Part shown: in pieces, positions 34,364 to 43,725 of the stretch
How the letters are laid out: each line of letters begins with the position of its first letter
Numbering within the stretch: the stretch's first letter is position 1
Source of the DNA: Pyxidicoccus sp. MSG2
Lineage (GTDB): Bacteria; Myxococcota; Myxococcia; Myxococcales; Myxococcaceae
Direction: 5' to 3'
Assembly: GCF_026626705.1 (NCBI RefSeq)
Contig: NZ_JAPNKC010000001.1
Coordinates: 12,277,001 to 12,341,000 of the forward strand
DNA: 64,000 nt
Program-made: the position numbers and the translations under genes
The notes under the pieces: generated by a model
Seen by the model: the letters and a program-made list of their open reading frames with translations, nothing else
Told to the model about the DNA's origin: nothing
Database searches by the model: none

Positions 34364-35053
34364 ATGACCGCCAGCACCCTCTCCGCGCCACAGCTCGTCA
34401 CCAACAGCCGCATGCTCTATTCGAGCTGGATTCCCGCGGACCCGAAGGCCGCCGCCGCGCTGCTGCCGAAGGGCCTGTCGCCCGCGACCAATCGCGCCCT
34501 CTTCATGAACCAGTACGTCGTGGACTCGGCGGACCAGACGTCGGGCTTCGGCGCGTACTCGCTGACGTACATGGGCCTGGACCTCGAAGGTCACAAGGCG
34601 CCGGACGGCGTGACGCCGGGCCGCTTCTTCACGCACTACCTCAACTCCTCGCAGACGGTGCGCGACTACGTGAGCGAGCGCGGCGTCCCCGCGTCCGCGG
34701 GCACCACCACGCTGGAGCTGGAGGACGGAAAGCTGGTGGCGACGACACGCGTGGACGGTATCCCCATCATCCGCACGGTGGCGCGCGTGGGCTCGCAGGT
34801 GGCCTCGGTGGCGCGCGGCCAGCTCATGTACGTGACGCAGGTGAAACACAAGCTGATGGCCGGCAACTATCCCTACGTCGGCGACATCGCCTCCGGCTTC
34901 GAGCTGCTGTCCCTGGAGTTCCTCGCGCCGGACCACCCGGTGTACGCCCTGCGCCCGGAGAGCACGCTGCGCAAGGTGGAGGCCTGGTGCTGGTATGCAC
35001 CCCGCGACTCGTTCGTCTACCCGGGCGGTGAGTACGAGCTGAAGGCGAAGTAG
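34364..35053 (+). CDS. Acetoacetate-decarboxylase-like protein
   Basis: The product is 229 residues. The start RMLYSSWIPADPKAAAALLP and the central LELEDGKLVATTRVDGIPII resemble the acetoacetate decarboxylase (ADC) fold, as does FELLSLEFLAPDHPVYALRP near the end. The catalytic Lys of true ADC cannot be located with confidence, so this may be one of the many ADC-like proteins with other activities. An AGGAG lies six bases before the ATG. The 136-base gap upstream separates it from the large repeat protein. It is convergent with the hydrolase gene, four bases apart. Confidence 0.65.
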   Translation: MTASTLSAPQLVTNSRMLYSSWIPADPKAAAALLPKGLSPATNRALFMNQYVVDSADQTSGFGAYSLTYMGLDLEGHKAPDGVTPGRFFTHYLNSSQTVRDYVSERGVPASAGTTTLELEDGKLVATTRVDGIPIIRTVARVGSQVASVARGQLMYVTQVKHKLMAGNYPYVGDIASGFELLSLEFLAPDHPVYALRPESTLRKVEAWCWYAPRDSFVYPGGEYELKAK

Positions 35054-35057
35054 CCCC

Positions 35058-35810
35058 TCACCGCGCCCCCGCGACGAAGCGGGCCATCCACTCCACCGCG
35101 CCGCGGATGGCCTCTTCCCAGTCCTGGAGCGGCATCATGTGCCGGGCGCCGGGGAACTCCCGGTGCCGCAGCCGCCCGGGTGCCGCCGCGTAGACCGGGG
35201 CCAGCCGCGCGTGGAAGTTCCGGGCGCGCTCAGCGGGCACCAGCTCGTCCGCGCCCGCGTTCTGGCTGAACAGGGCCACCGGGAAGAAGCGCTCGCCGTG
35301 CAGGTGCGGGCTCTCCGGCAGCGGCAGGTTCCACTCGGGCGAGCCGAGCAGCGGCGCGGCGGCCGCCAGGCGCCGGTCCTCGAGCACGGCCGCGTAGGTG
35401 ATGAAGCCGCCCAGGGAGACACCGCAGATACCCAGCCGCTCGGGCGCGGCCCCCTGCCCCACCAGCGCATCCAGGAGGGCCGGCACCTCCCGCGCGCTCG
35501 CGCGGACCACGGTCAGGAACTCCTCCTCCCGGCGCTGGAAGTCGGCGTAGCTGAAGCGCACGTCGAAGTCCGGATAGCGCCGCGCGCCGTGCCCCACCGC
35601 GTCCACGCCCACCGCGTAGAGCCCGCGCGCCGCGAAGGCGGACAGCTCCGCCGTGTTCACCTCCTTCGACACGCCGAGGCCGTGGAAGAAGAGCACCGCG
35701 CCCCGGCGCAGCGCCTCCTCGCGCGAGTCCACGTGGACGGCCAGGGCGGGCGCGCCCGCCAGCGAGAGTTCATGCGTGTGGAAGTGCACGAAAGCAGTCT
35801 GCCTGCCCAT
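35058..35810 (-). CDS. Alpha/beta hydrolase
   Basis: The product is about 250 residues. It has the oxyanion-hole region VLFFHGLGVSKE, the nucleophile elbow GICGVSLGG, and a C-terminal His in FPGARHMMPLQD, with an acidic residue in NAGADELVPA. These fit a dienelactone-hydrolase- or acyl-esterase-like alpha/beta hydrolase. There is no signal peptide. The ATG at 35808-35810 is used; a GTG five codons upstream (35823-35825) is equally open. The substrate is unknown. Confidence 0.85.
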   Translation of the reverse strand: MGRQTAFVHFHTHELSLAGAPALAVHVDSREEALRRGAVLFFHGLGVSKEVNTAELSAFAARGLYAVGVDAVGHGARRYPDFDVRFSYADFQRREEEFLTVVRASAREVPALLDALVGQGAAPERLGICGVSLGGFITYAAVLEDRRLAAAAPLLGSPEWNLPLPESPHLHGERFFPVALFSQNAGADELVPAERARNFHARLAPVYAAAPGRLRHREFPGARHMMPLQDWEEAIRGAVEWMARFVAGAR

Positions 35811-35948
35811 GCACGTCCCATCCACCCGGCAACACCCCGCGCGCCTCGAGCGTTGTCAGGTTGACGCCGCGCATCGCGCGCGCCCCCATGCCTCCAGTCC
35901 GGCCCCATCTTCCCCGCGCTGACGTGTGACTCACGCGGGAGGCCCACC

Positions 35949-38900
35949 TTGGGAGTGCTCGACCTGCTCGGCCGCTGGCCCGTATTCCGGCAGTTGCGGA
36001 AGGGAGACGCCACCGCGCTCGGGGACACGGCGATGAGCGAGCGCAGTCGTACGCTCGAGCCGCGCACCGTGCGGGCCGACCGCGTCGTGAAGTCCGTCTG
36101 CCCCTACTGCGCGGTGGGCTGTGGGCAGGACGTGTACGTGAAGGACGGCCGCATCCTCGACATCGAGGGCGACTCGGACTCGCCCATCTCCCGTGGCCGC
36201 CTGTGCCCCAAGGGCGCGGCCACCTTCCAGCTCGTCACCGGCAACCACCGCGTCCGCGACGTGCTCTACCGCCGGCCCGGCGGCACCGAGTGGGAGAAGC
36301 TCCCGCTGGAGCAGGCCATGGACATGGTGGCCGAGCGCGTGAAGCGCACGCGCGACGCCACGTGGGAGGCCAAAGACGTCAACGGCCTGGACGTGAACCG
36401 CACCCTGGGCATCGCCCACCTGGGCGGGGCCACGCTGGACAACGAGGAGAACTACCTCATCAAGAAGCTCTTCACCGCGCTGGGCATCGTGCAGGTGGAG
36501 AACCAGGCTCGAATATGACACTCGTCCACGGTGCCCGGTCTGGGCATCTCGTTCGGTCGAGGCGGCGCGACGACGTTCCAGCAGGACCTGCGGAACGCGG
36601 ACTGCATCGTCATCCAGGGCTCCAACATGGCCGAGTGTCACCCCGTGGGCTTCCAGTGGGTGATGGAGGCGAAGGAGCGCGGGGCGACCCTCATCCACGT
36701 GGACCCGCGCTTCACGCGCACCAGCGCCATGGCGGACCTGCACGTGCCCATTCGCGCGGGCTCGGACATCGCCTTCCTGGGCGGGCTCATCCACTACGTG
36801 CTGGAGCACGAGCGCCACTTCAAGGAGTACGTCCTCCACTACACCAACGCCGCGAACATCATCCGTGAGGGCTTCCAGGACACGGAGGACCTGGACGGGT
36901 TCTTCAGCGGCTACCAGTCGGAGGACGGCAAGTACGACATCGCCACCTGGCAGTACGAGGGCGTGGGCGGCACCGTGCCCGCGGGAGGCCACAAGGAGCT
37001 CTACGCCGAGCCCGGCGCCGGCAAGGGCGGTGACGAGAGCGGCTCCGCCCGGTTCGATGCAAAGAAGGACCCGACGCTCCAACACCCGCGCTGTGTCTTC
37101 CAGCTCCTGAAGCGCCACTTCCGGCGCTACACGCCGGCCATCGTTGCGAAGGTGTGCGGCGTGCCGGAGGAGCAGTTCCTGAAGGTGGCGGAGGCGCTGT
37201 GCGCCAACTCGGGCCGAGAGCGCACCACCGCGTTCTGCTACGCGGTGGGGTGGACGCAGCACACGGTGGGCGTGCAGTACATCCGCACCGCGTCCATCCT
37301 CCAGCTCCTGCTGGGCAACATCGGCCGGCCCGGCGGCGGAATCATGGCGCTGCGCGGCCACGCGTCCATCCAGGGCTCGACGGACGTCCCCACCCTCTAC
37401 AACCTGCTGCCCGGCTACATGCCCATGCCGCACGCAAAGCAGGGCCTGGACCTGGACGAGTACCTGGAGGACCACTCGGCCAGCACCGGCTGGTGGAGCA
37501 ACCTGCCGAAGTACGCCGTGTCCCTCCTCAAGGCCTGGTTCGGCGACGCCGCGACGAAGGAGAACCACTTCCTCTTCGGCCACCTGCCCCGGCTCACGGG
37601 GAACCACTCACATATGCAGACGGTGGCGGACATGGCGGACGGCCGCGTGAAGGGCTACTTCGTCATGGGAGAGAACCCCGCCGTGGGCTCCTCCCACGGC
37701 TCACTCCAGCGCAAGGGCCTGCGCGAATTGGACTGGCTCGTGGTGCGGGACTTCACCCTCATCGAGACGGCCGAGTTCTGGCGCCGCGCACCCGAAATCC
37801 AGCGCGGCGACGTGAAGATGGAGGACATCCGCACCGAGGTCTTCTTCTTCCCCGCCGCCGCGCACACGGAGAAGGAGGGCACCTTCACCAACACGCAGCG
37901 CCTGCTCCAGTGGCGAGACAAGGCGGTGGAGCCGCCCGGCGACGCGCGCAGCGAGCTGCACTTCGTCTACCACCTGGGCCGCAGGCTGAAGACGCTCTAC
38001 GCCGGCTCGAAGGAGCGCAAGGACCAGCCGCTTCACGACGTGACGTGGGACTACCCCACGCGAGGCCGGGACGCGGAGCCGAGCGCCGAGGCGGTGCTCC
38101 AGGAAATCAACGGCTACACCGTGGCCGACCGGAAGCCGGTGAAGGGCTTCTCCGAATTGAAGGACGACGGCAGCACGGCCTCGGGCTGTTGGATCTACTC
38201 GGGCTGCTACGCGGACGGCGTGAACCAGACGGCGCGCCGCAAGCCCGGGCGCGAGCAGACGTGGGTGGCGCCCGAGTGGGGCTGGGCGTGGCCGGCCAAC
38301 CGACGCATGCTCTACAACCGCGCGTCGGCGGATCCGGACGGCAAGCCGTGGAGCGAGCGGAAGAAGTACGTCTGGTGGGACGCGGAGCAGCAGCGGTGGA
38401 CCGGCGAGGATGTGCCGGACTTCATCGCGGACCGGCCGCCCGACTACCGCCCCCCGGAGCACGCGCGGGGCGTGGATGCGCTCGGTGGGACGGACCCGTT
38501 CATCATGCAGGTGGACGGCAAGGCGTGGCTCTTCGCGCCCAGCGGAATGATGGACGGTCCGCTGCCCACGCACTACGAGCCGCAGGAGTCCCCGGTGGAG
38601 AACGCGCTCTACGGGCAGCAGTGCAACCCGGCGCGGCTGGAGTGGCGTCGCCGGGACGTGCCGCTGCACCGTGCGTGGGCAGACCCGCGCTACCCCTTCG
38701 TCATCACCACCTACCGCGTGACAGAGCACCACACGGCGGGAGGCATGAGCCGCTGGCTGTCCTGGCTGAGCGAGCTGCAGCCCGAGCAGTTCTGTGAGGT
38801 GTCCCCGGAGCTCGCCGCGGAGCGCGGCCTGACGAACGGCGGCTGGGCCACGGTGCGCACCGCGCGCGGAGACCTGGAGTGCCGGGTGCTCGTCACCGAG

Positions 38901-39221
38901 CGCCTGCGCCCGCTGAAGCTCAACGGGACGTGGGTGCACCAGCTTGGCCTGCCCTACCACTGGGGCGTGACGGGGCGCATCCGCGCGAGCGGGGCCAATG
39001 ACCTGCTGCCCATCGTGGCGGACCCCAACGTGGAGATTCAGGAGTCCAAGGCCTTCACCGGCGACATCGTCGCGGGCCGGCACGCCACCGGCGAGCGTTC
39101 CGCCACGAGTGCCGTGACGCCGGCGCTGCCGGCGGGAACGCCCGAAGCGCGGCGCGACAGCCTCCGCGTTTCCGAGCACGCGCACGACACGCAGCAGGAG
39201 AAGCTGGAACAGGAGCGGTAG
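35949..39221 (+). CDS. fdhA: Selenocysteine formate dehydrogenase, catalytic subunit
   Basis: The gene encodes 1090 residues if UGA at 36516-36518 is read as selenocysteine 190. The flank reads VENQARI-U-HSSTVPGLGISFGRGGAT, exactly the context of Sec in FdnG/FdoG-type formate dehydrogenases, and a SECIS hairpin follows. A [4Fe-4S] site is formed by Cys 51, 54, 58 and 86 (CPYCAVGC onward), and the molybdopterin domains (GFQWVMEAKERGATLIHVDP, GRPGGGIMALRGH) are intact. No twin-arginine signal is seen, so the subunit is probably cytoplasmic, unlike FdnG. The start used is TTG at 35949 with GGGAGG six bases upstream; an ATG at 36033 is the alternative. It heads the fdh operon. Confidence 0.93.
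36516..36561 (+). promoter_or_regulatory. Selenocysteine UGA with SECIS hairpin
   Basis: TGA at 36516-36518 is followed 18 bases later by the loop GGTCT (36537-36541), flanked by GTGCCC (36531-36536) and GGGCAT (36542-36547), which pair with one G-U. CTCG at 36521-36524 can pair with CGAG at 36558-36561 to lengthen the stem. In E. coli fdhF the SelB-binding loop is also GGUCU, and it lies 18 bases after the UGA. The reading frame continues unbroken past the codon. Confidence 0.9.
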
Positions 39222-39224
39222 GCC

Positions 39225-40022
39225 ATGGGACAGAAGGGCTTCTTCACCGACACCTCCCTCTGCATCGGCTGCAAGGCGTGCGAGGTGGCGTGCAAGCAGT
39301 GGAACCAGCTTCCGGACGACGGCTTCCACTTCACCGGCATGTCCTACGACAACACCGGCGCGCTGGGCTCCTCGACGTGGCGGCACGTGGCCTTCGTGGA
39401 GCGGCCGGTGCCGCTGCAGGGGCAGACGACGGGCGTGGGGGACTTCTCGTGGCTGATGATGTCGGACGTGTGCAAGCACTGCCAGCACGCCGGGTGTCTG
39501 GAGGCGTGCCCCACGGGCGCCATCATCCGGACGGAGTTCGACACGGTGTACGTGCAGCCCGACGTGTGCAACGGCTGCGGCTACTGCGTGGTGGGCTGCC
39601 CCTTCGGCGTCATCTCCCGACGCGAGGACGACGGGCGCGCATGGAAGTGCACCCTCTGCTACGACCGGCTCGGCGAGGGCATGACGCCGGCCTGCGCCAA
39701 GGCGTGCCCCACCGAGTCCATCGTCTTCGGGGACCTGGATGAATTGCACGCGCGTGCGGAGAACCGCGTCCGCGCGCTGCACGAGCGGGGCGTGACGGAC
39801 GCGTACCTGTACGGGAAGGACGCGAAGAGCCAGCCGGGCACGGGCGGGCTCAACGCCTTCTTCCTGCTGCTGGACAAGCCGGAGGTCTACGGCCTGCCGC
39901 CGGACCCGGTGGTGCCGACGAAGAAGGCGGGACGGACCTGGGGTGCGGTGGCGCTGGGCGCGCTGGGCATGGCGGCGGTGGCGCTGGGCTCCGTGCTGCT
40001 CGGACGGGAGGCGCGCCCATGA
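39225..40022 (+). CDS. fdhB: Formate dehydrogenase iron-sulfur subunit
   Basis: The product is 265 residues with four [4Fe-4S] clusters of ferredoxin type. Cys motifs are CIGCKACEVACKQW at about 13-26, CKHCQHAGCLEACP, CNGCGYCVVGCPFG and CTLCYDRLGEGMTPACAKAC. It transfers electrons from the catalytic subunit to the membrane subunit, like FdnH/FdoH. The C-terminus ends in one membrane helix (AVALGALGMAAVALGSVLLG). It begins three bases after the stop of the catalytic gene, and its stop overlaps the start of the next gene as ATGA, so all three genes form one operon. Confidence 0.95.
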   Translation: MGQKGFFTDTSLCIGCKACEVACKQWNQLPDDGFHFTGMSYDNTGALGSSTWRHVAFVERPVPLQGQTTGVGDFSWLMMSDVCKHCQHAGCLEACPTGAIIRTEFDTVYVQPDVCNGCGYCVVGCPFGVISRREDDGRAWKCTLCYDRLGEGMTPACAKACPTESIVFGDLDELHARAENRVRALHERGVTDAYLYGKDAKSQPGTGGLNAFFLLLDKPEVYGLPPDPVVPTKKAGRTWGAVALGALGMAAVALGSVLLGREARP

Positions 40023-41179
40023 GCCCTCCGCCCATCGGAAACGAGCCGACGTTCCTGGACCGGCTGCAGCGCAAGCGCGACGGCCGCAACGTGGACCCGG
40101 CGCTGGGCGTCCTCTCCGGCGAGGCCGCGCAGCAGCGGGTGAAGGACCCGGAGGACCCGCACCCGGAACGGCGGCCCATGCCCACCCTGCCCTCGCAGCT
40201 CGCGACGGAGCGCGAGGCGGCACCGAGCTACTACGGGCTGCCGGCCGTGAGGGAGCCGGTGTGGATCTGGTCCATCCCCACGTATCTCTACGTGGGCGGC
40301 GTCGCGGGCGCGGCGAGCCTCCTCGGCTTCGCGGCGGACGTGGCCGGCGGCCCGGAACTGGCGCGGCTGGGGCGGCGCGGCCGGTGGGTGGGCACGGTGG
40401 GCGACATGCTCAGCGCGGGGCTCCTCATCAACGACCTGGGCCGGCCTTCCCGCTTCCTGAACATGCTGCGCGTGTTCCGCCCCACGTCGCCCATGAGCAT
40501 CGGCTCGTGGGTGCTGGCCACCTCGGGCGGGCTGAACACGCTGGGGCTGCTGCTGGGCCAGCGGCGCGGCTGGCCAGGGGTGGTGGGACGGTGCGCCACG
40601 GCGGGCGCGGGAGTGCTGGGCATGCCGCTGGCGGGTTACACGGCGGTGCTGCTGTGCAACTCGGCGATTCCCGTGTGGCAGGCCACGCACCGCACGCTGC
40701 CGCTGTTCTTCATGTCCTCGGCCACGGCGGCCGCCGGCAGCCTGCTGTCGCTCCTGCCGCATGGGCCCGCCGAGGCGCGAGTGCTGCGGCCCTACCGCCT
40801 GGCGGGCAAGGTGGCGGAGCTCGTCACGGGCGTCGCCGTGGCGCGCGACGCGGCACGGGCGCCCGAAGTGGCGCGTCCGCTGCACGAGGGCTTCTCCGGG
40901 ACGCTGTGGAAGACGTCGCGCGTGTGTTCGGCGGCGGGGCTGGTGCTGGACGCACTGCCCGGCCGGGCGCGGTGGAAACAGGTGACGGCGGACGTGCTGA
41001 CCACGGCGGGAGCACTGGCGGCACGCTTCGCCATCTTCCACGCGGGCAAGGCGTCCGCGCGCAATCCCCAGGCGACCTTCCAGGGACAGCGCCAGGGGCT
41101 CGGCGCCGCGGAGGTGGTGGGCAACACCGTGGCCTCCGACGGCAGGCCGCTGAAGTTCCCGCTGCCCGTGCTGCGCTGA
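40019..41179 (+). CDS. NrfD/PsrC-type membrane subunit of formate dehydrogenase
   Basis: The product is 386 residues. After a soluble N-terminus of about 80 residues come about eight hydrophobic segments with family phrases WIWSIPTYLYVGGVAGAASL, then LLINDLGRPSRFLNMLRVFR, PMSIGSWVLATSGGLNTLGL and CNSAIPVWQATHRTLPLFFM. These match the NrfD/PsrC quinone-interacting family, which has no heme, rather than cytochrome b556 (FdnI). The complex would therefore reduce or oxidise the quinone pool via NrfD. The start overlaps the fdhB stop by four bases. A hairpin at 41192-41218 follows the gene. Confidence 0.92.
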   Translation: MSPPPIGNEPTFLDRLQRKRDGRNVDPALGVLSGEAAQQRVKDPEDPHPERRPMPTLPSQLATEREAAPSYYGLPAVREPVWIWSIPTYLYVGGVAGAASLLGFAADVAGGPELARLGRRGRWVGTVGDMLSAGLLINDLGRPSRFLNMLRVFRPTSPMSIGSWVLATSGGLNTLGLLLGQRRGWPGVVGRCATAGAGVLGMPLAGYTAVLLCNSAIPVWQATHRTLPLFFMSSATAAAGSLLSLLPHGPAEARVLRPYRLAGKVAELVTGVAVARDAARAPEVARPLHEGFSGTLWKTSRVCSAAGLVLDALPGRARWKQVTADVLTTAGALAARFAIFHAGKASARNPQATFQGQRQGLGAAEVVGNTVASDGRPLKFPLPVLR

Positions 41180-41191
41180 GCGACTCCCCTA

Positions 41192-41218
41192 CTCCTTGCC
41201 GCCCTTGTGCGGCAGGAG
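41192..41218. terminator. Hairpin between fdh operon and symporter gene
   Basis: CTCCTTGCCGC (41192-41202) pairs with GCGGCAGGAG (41209-41218) except for one bulged T, with a six-base loop. It is placed just after the stop at 41179 and before the convergent stop at 41273. The same bases also encode an in-frame extension of the symporter (see findings), so the terminator role is uncertain. Confidence 0.5.
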
Positions 41219-41272
41219 CGTGTCCACCATGCCCTTGAAGGACTGCTCGAGGATGCCGCCCGGGTCAGGCAG

Positions 41273-42553
41273 TCACTCCGCCTCCGCCACGTCCTTCTCG
41301 AGGCCCACGTTGGTGGCGGCGCGGTTGTAGACGGCTTCGTCGAGCAGCCCCTCCTCGCGGGCCACCAGCACCGGCACGAGCATCTGCCCGGTGACGTTGG
41401 TGAGCGTGCGCATCATGTCGAGCACGCGGTCGATGGCGAGGAGGTAGCCCAGGCCCTCCAGCGGCAGACCGGCGGAGCTGAGCACCACGGTGGCCATGAC
41501 CACCGCGGTGCCGGGCACGCCCGCGGTGCCGAAGCTGCCCAGCACCGAGGCGAGGAGGATGATGAAGTACTGCGACGCGGACAACTGCAGGCCGAAGTAC
41601 TGCGCGACGAAGAGCGAGGCGATGGCCGGGTAGATGGCGCCGCAGCCGTCCATCTTGATGCTCGCGCCCAGCGGCACGGCGAAGGCCGCGTAGTCCTTGT
41701 TGACGCCCAGGTTGTGCGTGACGCTGCGCAGGGCCACCGGCATGGACGCGAAGCTGGACGAGCTGACGAAGGCCACCTGCATGCCGGGCGCGGCGCCGCG
41801 GAAGAAGCGCAGCGGGTTGAGCCCGTGCGCGAGCAACAGGCCGCCGTAGACGAAGAGGACGTGCAGCGCGCACGCGAGGTACAGCGCGAACACGAGGCGA
41901 CCCAGGGGCAGCAGGCGCTCGAAGCCGTAGGTTCCGACGAGGGCGGCGATGAGGCCGAAGGTGCCCAGCGGGGTCAGCTCCAGCACGAAGCGGGTGACCT
42001 GAATCATCGCGTCGCTGGCCTCGCGGACCAATTCGCGCAGGCGCGCCGTCTTCGCGCCCAGCTTGACGAGGGCGAAGCCGAGCAGGCCGGCGAAGAAGAT
42101 GACCTGGAGGATCTTCCCACCGGCGAGCGCGGCGAAGGGGTTGGTGGGCACGACGTCGAGGAGGACCTGCACGGGGCCGGGGACTTCGCGAGGGGTATAG
42201 GACTCGGCGAGCTGGAGCTGGCCCACGCCGACGCCGGGCTTCAGCAGGGTGCCGGTGCCGAGTCCCACGCCGACGGCGAGCGCGGCGGTGATGGCGAACC
42301 AGAGGAACGTCTTCCCGCCGAGCGCGGCCACGCTCTTCTGCCCGTGGAGCGCGGCCACCGCGTTGATGACCGCGAAGAACACCAGCGGCGTGGCGATCAT
42401 CTTGATGAGGTTGACGTAGAGCGTGCCCAGCGGCTGGAACCACGGCCCCGCGGGAGGCCCCACCAGCCAGCCGACCAGCGCCCCGAGCACGAAGCCCCCG
42501 AGCACACGCTGCCAGAAGGGAATACGGAACCAGGCGGAGAAGAGCGTCTTCAC
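41273..42553 (-). CDS. Dicarboxylate/amino acid:cation symporter (DAACS/GltP-DctA family)
   Basis: The product is 426 residues with the DAACS/SLC1 fold. Family marks are the Ser-rich hairpin SSSSFASMPVALRSV, the GASIKMDGCGAIYPAIASLF segment (equivalent to the NMDGT region that binds Na+ and substrate) and the final GLGYLLAIDRVLDMMRTLTN. Substrates are likely glutamate/aspartate or C4-dicarboxylates, driven by Na+ or H+. The start is the GTG at 42551-42553 with GAGG eight bases upstream. After its TGA the frame continues for 27 sense codons to a TAG, which is unusual. It is divergent from the Uma2 gene. Confidence 0.9.
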   Translation of the reverse strand: MKTLFSAWFRIPFWQRVLGGFVLGALVGWLVGPPAGPWFQPLGTLYVNLIKMIATPLVFFAVINAVAALHGQKSVAALGGKTFLWFAITAALAVGVGLGTGTLLKPGVGVGQLQLAESYTPREVPGPVQVLLDVVPTNPFAALAGGKILQVIFFAGLLGFALVKLGAKTARLRELVREASDAMIQVTRFVLELTPLGTFGLIAALVGTYGFERLLPLGRLVFALYLACALHVLFVYGGLLLAHGLNPLRFFRGAAPGMQVAFVSSSSFASMPVALRSVTHNLGVNKDYAAFAVPLGASIKMDGCGAIYPAIASLFVAQYFGLQLSASQYFIILLASVLGSFGTAGVPGTAVVMATVVLSSAGLPLEGLGYLLAIDRVLDMMRTLTNVTGQMLVPVLVAREEGLLDEAVYNRAATNVGLEKDVAEAE

Positions 42554-42797
42554 GGTGGGCACCTCGGCGGAGCGACGGCGGACGATAACGGAGTGCTCCG
42601 AGGCGCGCAGGGGTTCACGGGCGAGCTGGAGTTGAAGTGTCCGTGGACGGGGACACCGCCTCTGAATCTGGATGGAGGCTGGGCCCGGAAAGCGCGAAGT
42701 GCCCGAGTGAAGCGGGCCACGGTGGCCCGGCCCGTCGCTTGCTGAGGGAGCCGTGGGGGCATTGACGACCGTGGCCGTGCACAGCACGCTTCAGGGC

Positions 42798-43586
42798 ATG
42801 GGACGGCACGCGAACGAACGTGGAGAGGCCTTCCCCCGGGCCCCCACGCAAGCGGAGTGGGATGTGATGGGACCGGAGGAGCGGGCACGGGTGGTGGAGT
42901 CCCTGCCCGATGAGGTGACGGACGCAGAGCTGGCGATGCCGGAGGGAGACCTCCACTACTACGCCAAGGCGGAGACGCGGGACGCGCTCCTGGGCTACTT
43001 CGGCCGGCAGAAGCGCAAGGTCTATATCGGCTCGGAGCTGCCCATCTACTACCCGGGGGAGCGACGCTTCGCCCCGGACCTGCTGGTGGTGCTCGATGCC
43101 GAGCCCCACAAGCGAGGCAAGTGGATGGTCAGCAAGGAGGGCAAGGGCCTGGACTGGGTCATGGAGGTCCACGTCGGTGGCGACCGGAAGAAGGACGCCG
43201 AATACAACGTGGAGCGCTATGCCCGGCTGGGCATCCCCGAGTACTTCATCTACGACCGCTCGAAGGAGGCGCTGCTGGGGTATCGGCTCGCGACCCCCGA
43301 TGCGCGGACGTACACGCCCGTAATGCCCAGGCAGGGGCGCTTCGACTCGCAAACGCTGGGCCTGGAGCTGGAGGTCGTGGACGAGAAGCTGCGACTGTGG
43401 GCGGGAGACGAGCTGCTGCTCGAATCCGCGGAGCTACTGGAGCAGATGCAGGGGATGATGGAACAGGTCCAGCGCCGCGCGGATGAGGCGGAGCGCCGCC
43501 TGGCAGAAGAGGCCCGCCGCCGCGAGGACGCCGAGCGGCGGCTGGCCGAGCTGGAAGCCCGGCTGGGCCAGCGCCCGCCGCACTGA
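42798..43586 (+). CDS. Uma2-family (DUF820) PD-(D/E)XK nuclease-like protein
   Basis: The product is about 262 residues from the ATG at 42798; a GTG at 42753 could add 15. The Uma2/DUF820 core has an Asp-containing strand (RRFAPDLLVVLDAEPHKRG), the Glu-containing strand LDWVMEVHVGGDRKKDAEYN, and ERYARLGIPEYFIYDRSKEA. Asp and Glu with the Lys pair make up a PD-(D/E)XK-type site. The C-terminal 60 residues form a coiled coil rich in Glu, Arg and Ala (EERRLAEEARRREDAERRL-like), an addition seen in many myxobacterial members. The function is unknown. A rho-independent terminator follows at 43592-43609. Confidence 0.82.
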   Translation: MGRHANERGEAFPRAPTQAEWDVMGPEERARVVESLPDEVTDAELAMPEGDLHYYAKAETRDALLGYFGRQKRKVYIGSELPIYYPGERRFAPDLLVVLDAEPHKRGKWMVSKEGKGLDWVMEVHVGGDRKKDAEYNVERYARLGIPEYFIYDRSKEALLGYRLATPDARTYTPVMPRQGRFDSQTLGLELEVVDEKLRLWAGDELLLESAELLEQMQGMMEQVQRRADEAERRLAEEARRREDAERRLAELEARLGQRPPH

Positions 43587-43591
43587 CCTCC

Positions 43592-43609
43592 CCGGCTGAG
43601 CCGGTTTTT
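43592..43609 (+). terminator. Rho-independent terminator
   Basis: CCGGC (43592-43596), a three-base loop TGA, and GCCGG (43600-43604) are followed directly by TTTTT (43605-43609). It lies six bases after the stop of the Uma2-family gene and is one of the few classical intrinsic terminators in this window. Confidence 0.85.
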
Positions 43610-43725
43610 CCCCCTGCCCTCCCACACCGGGGGCAGGTAGGAGGCGGTCGCCTCCCTGGCTGTTGGGGCCCATCCCCCACCAGGGTCTCCCCTTCGGGCC
43701 CGAGGAGCGATACACCTTGGCCACC

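Noticed and set aside
36516-36531. In-frame TGA dividing the formate dehydrogenase gene into two genes
   Set aside because: The codon matches the Sec position of FdnG-type enzymes and a GGUCU-loop hairpin follows at the correct distance, so it is not a nonsense mutation or two genes.
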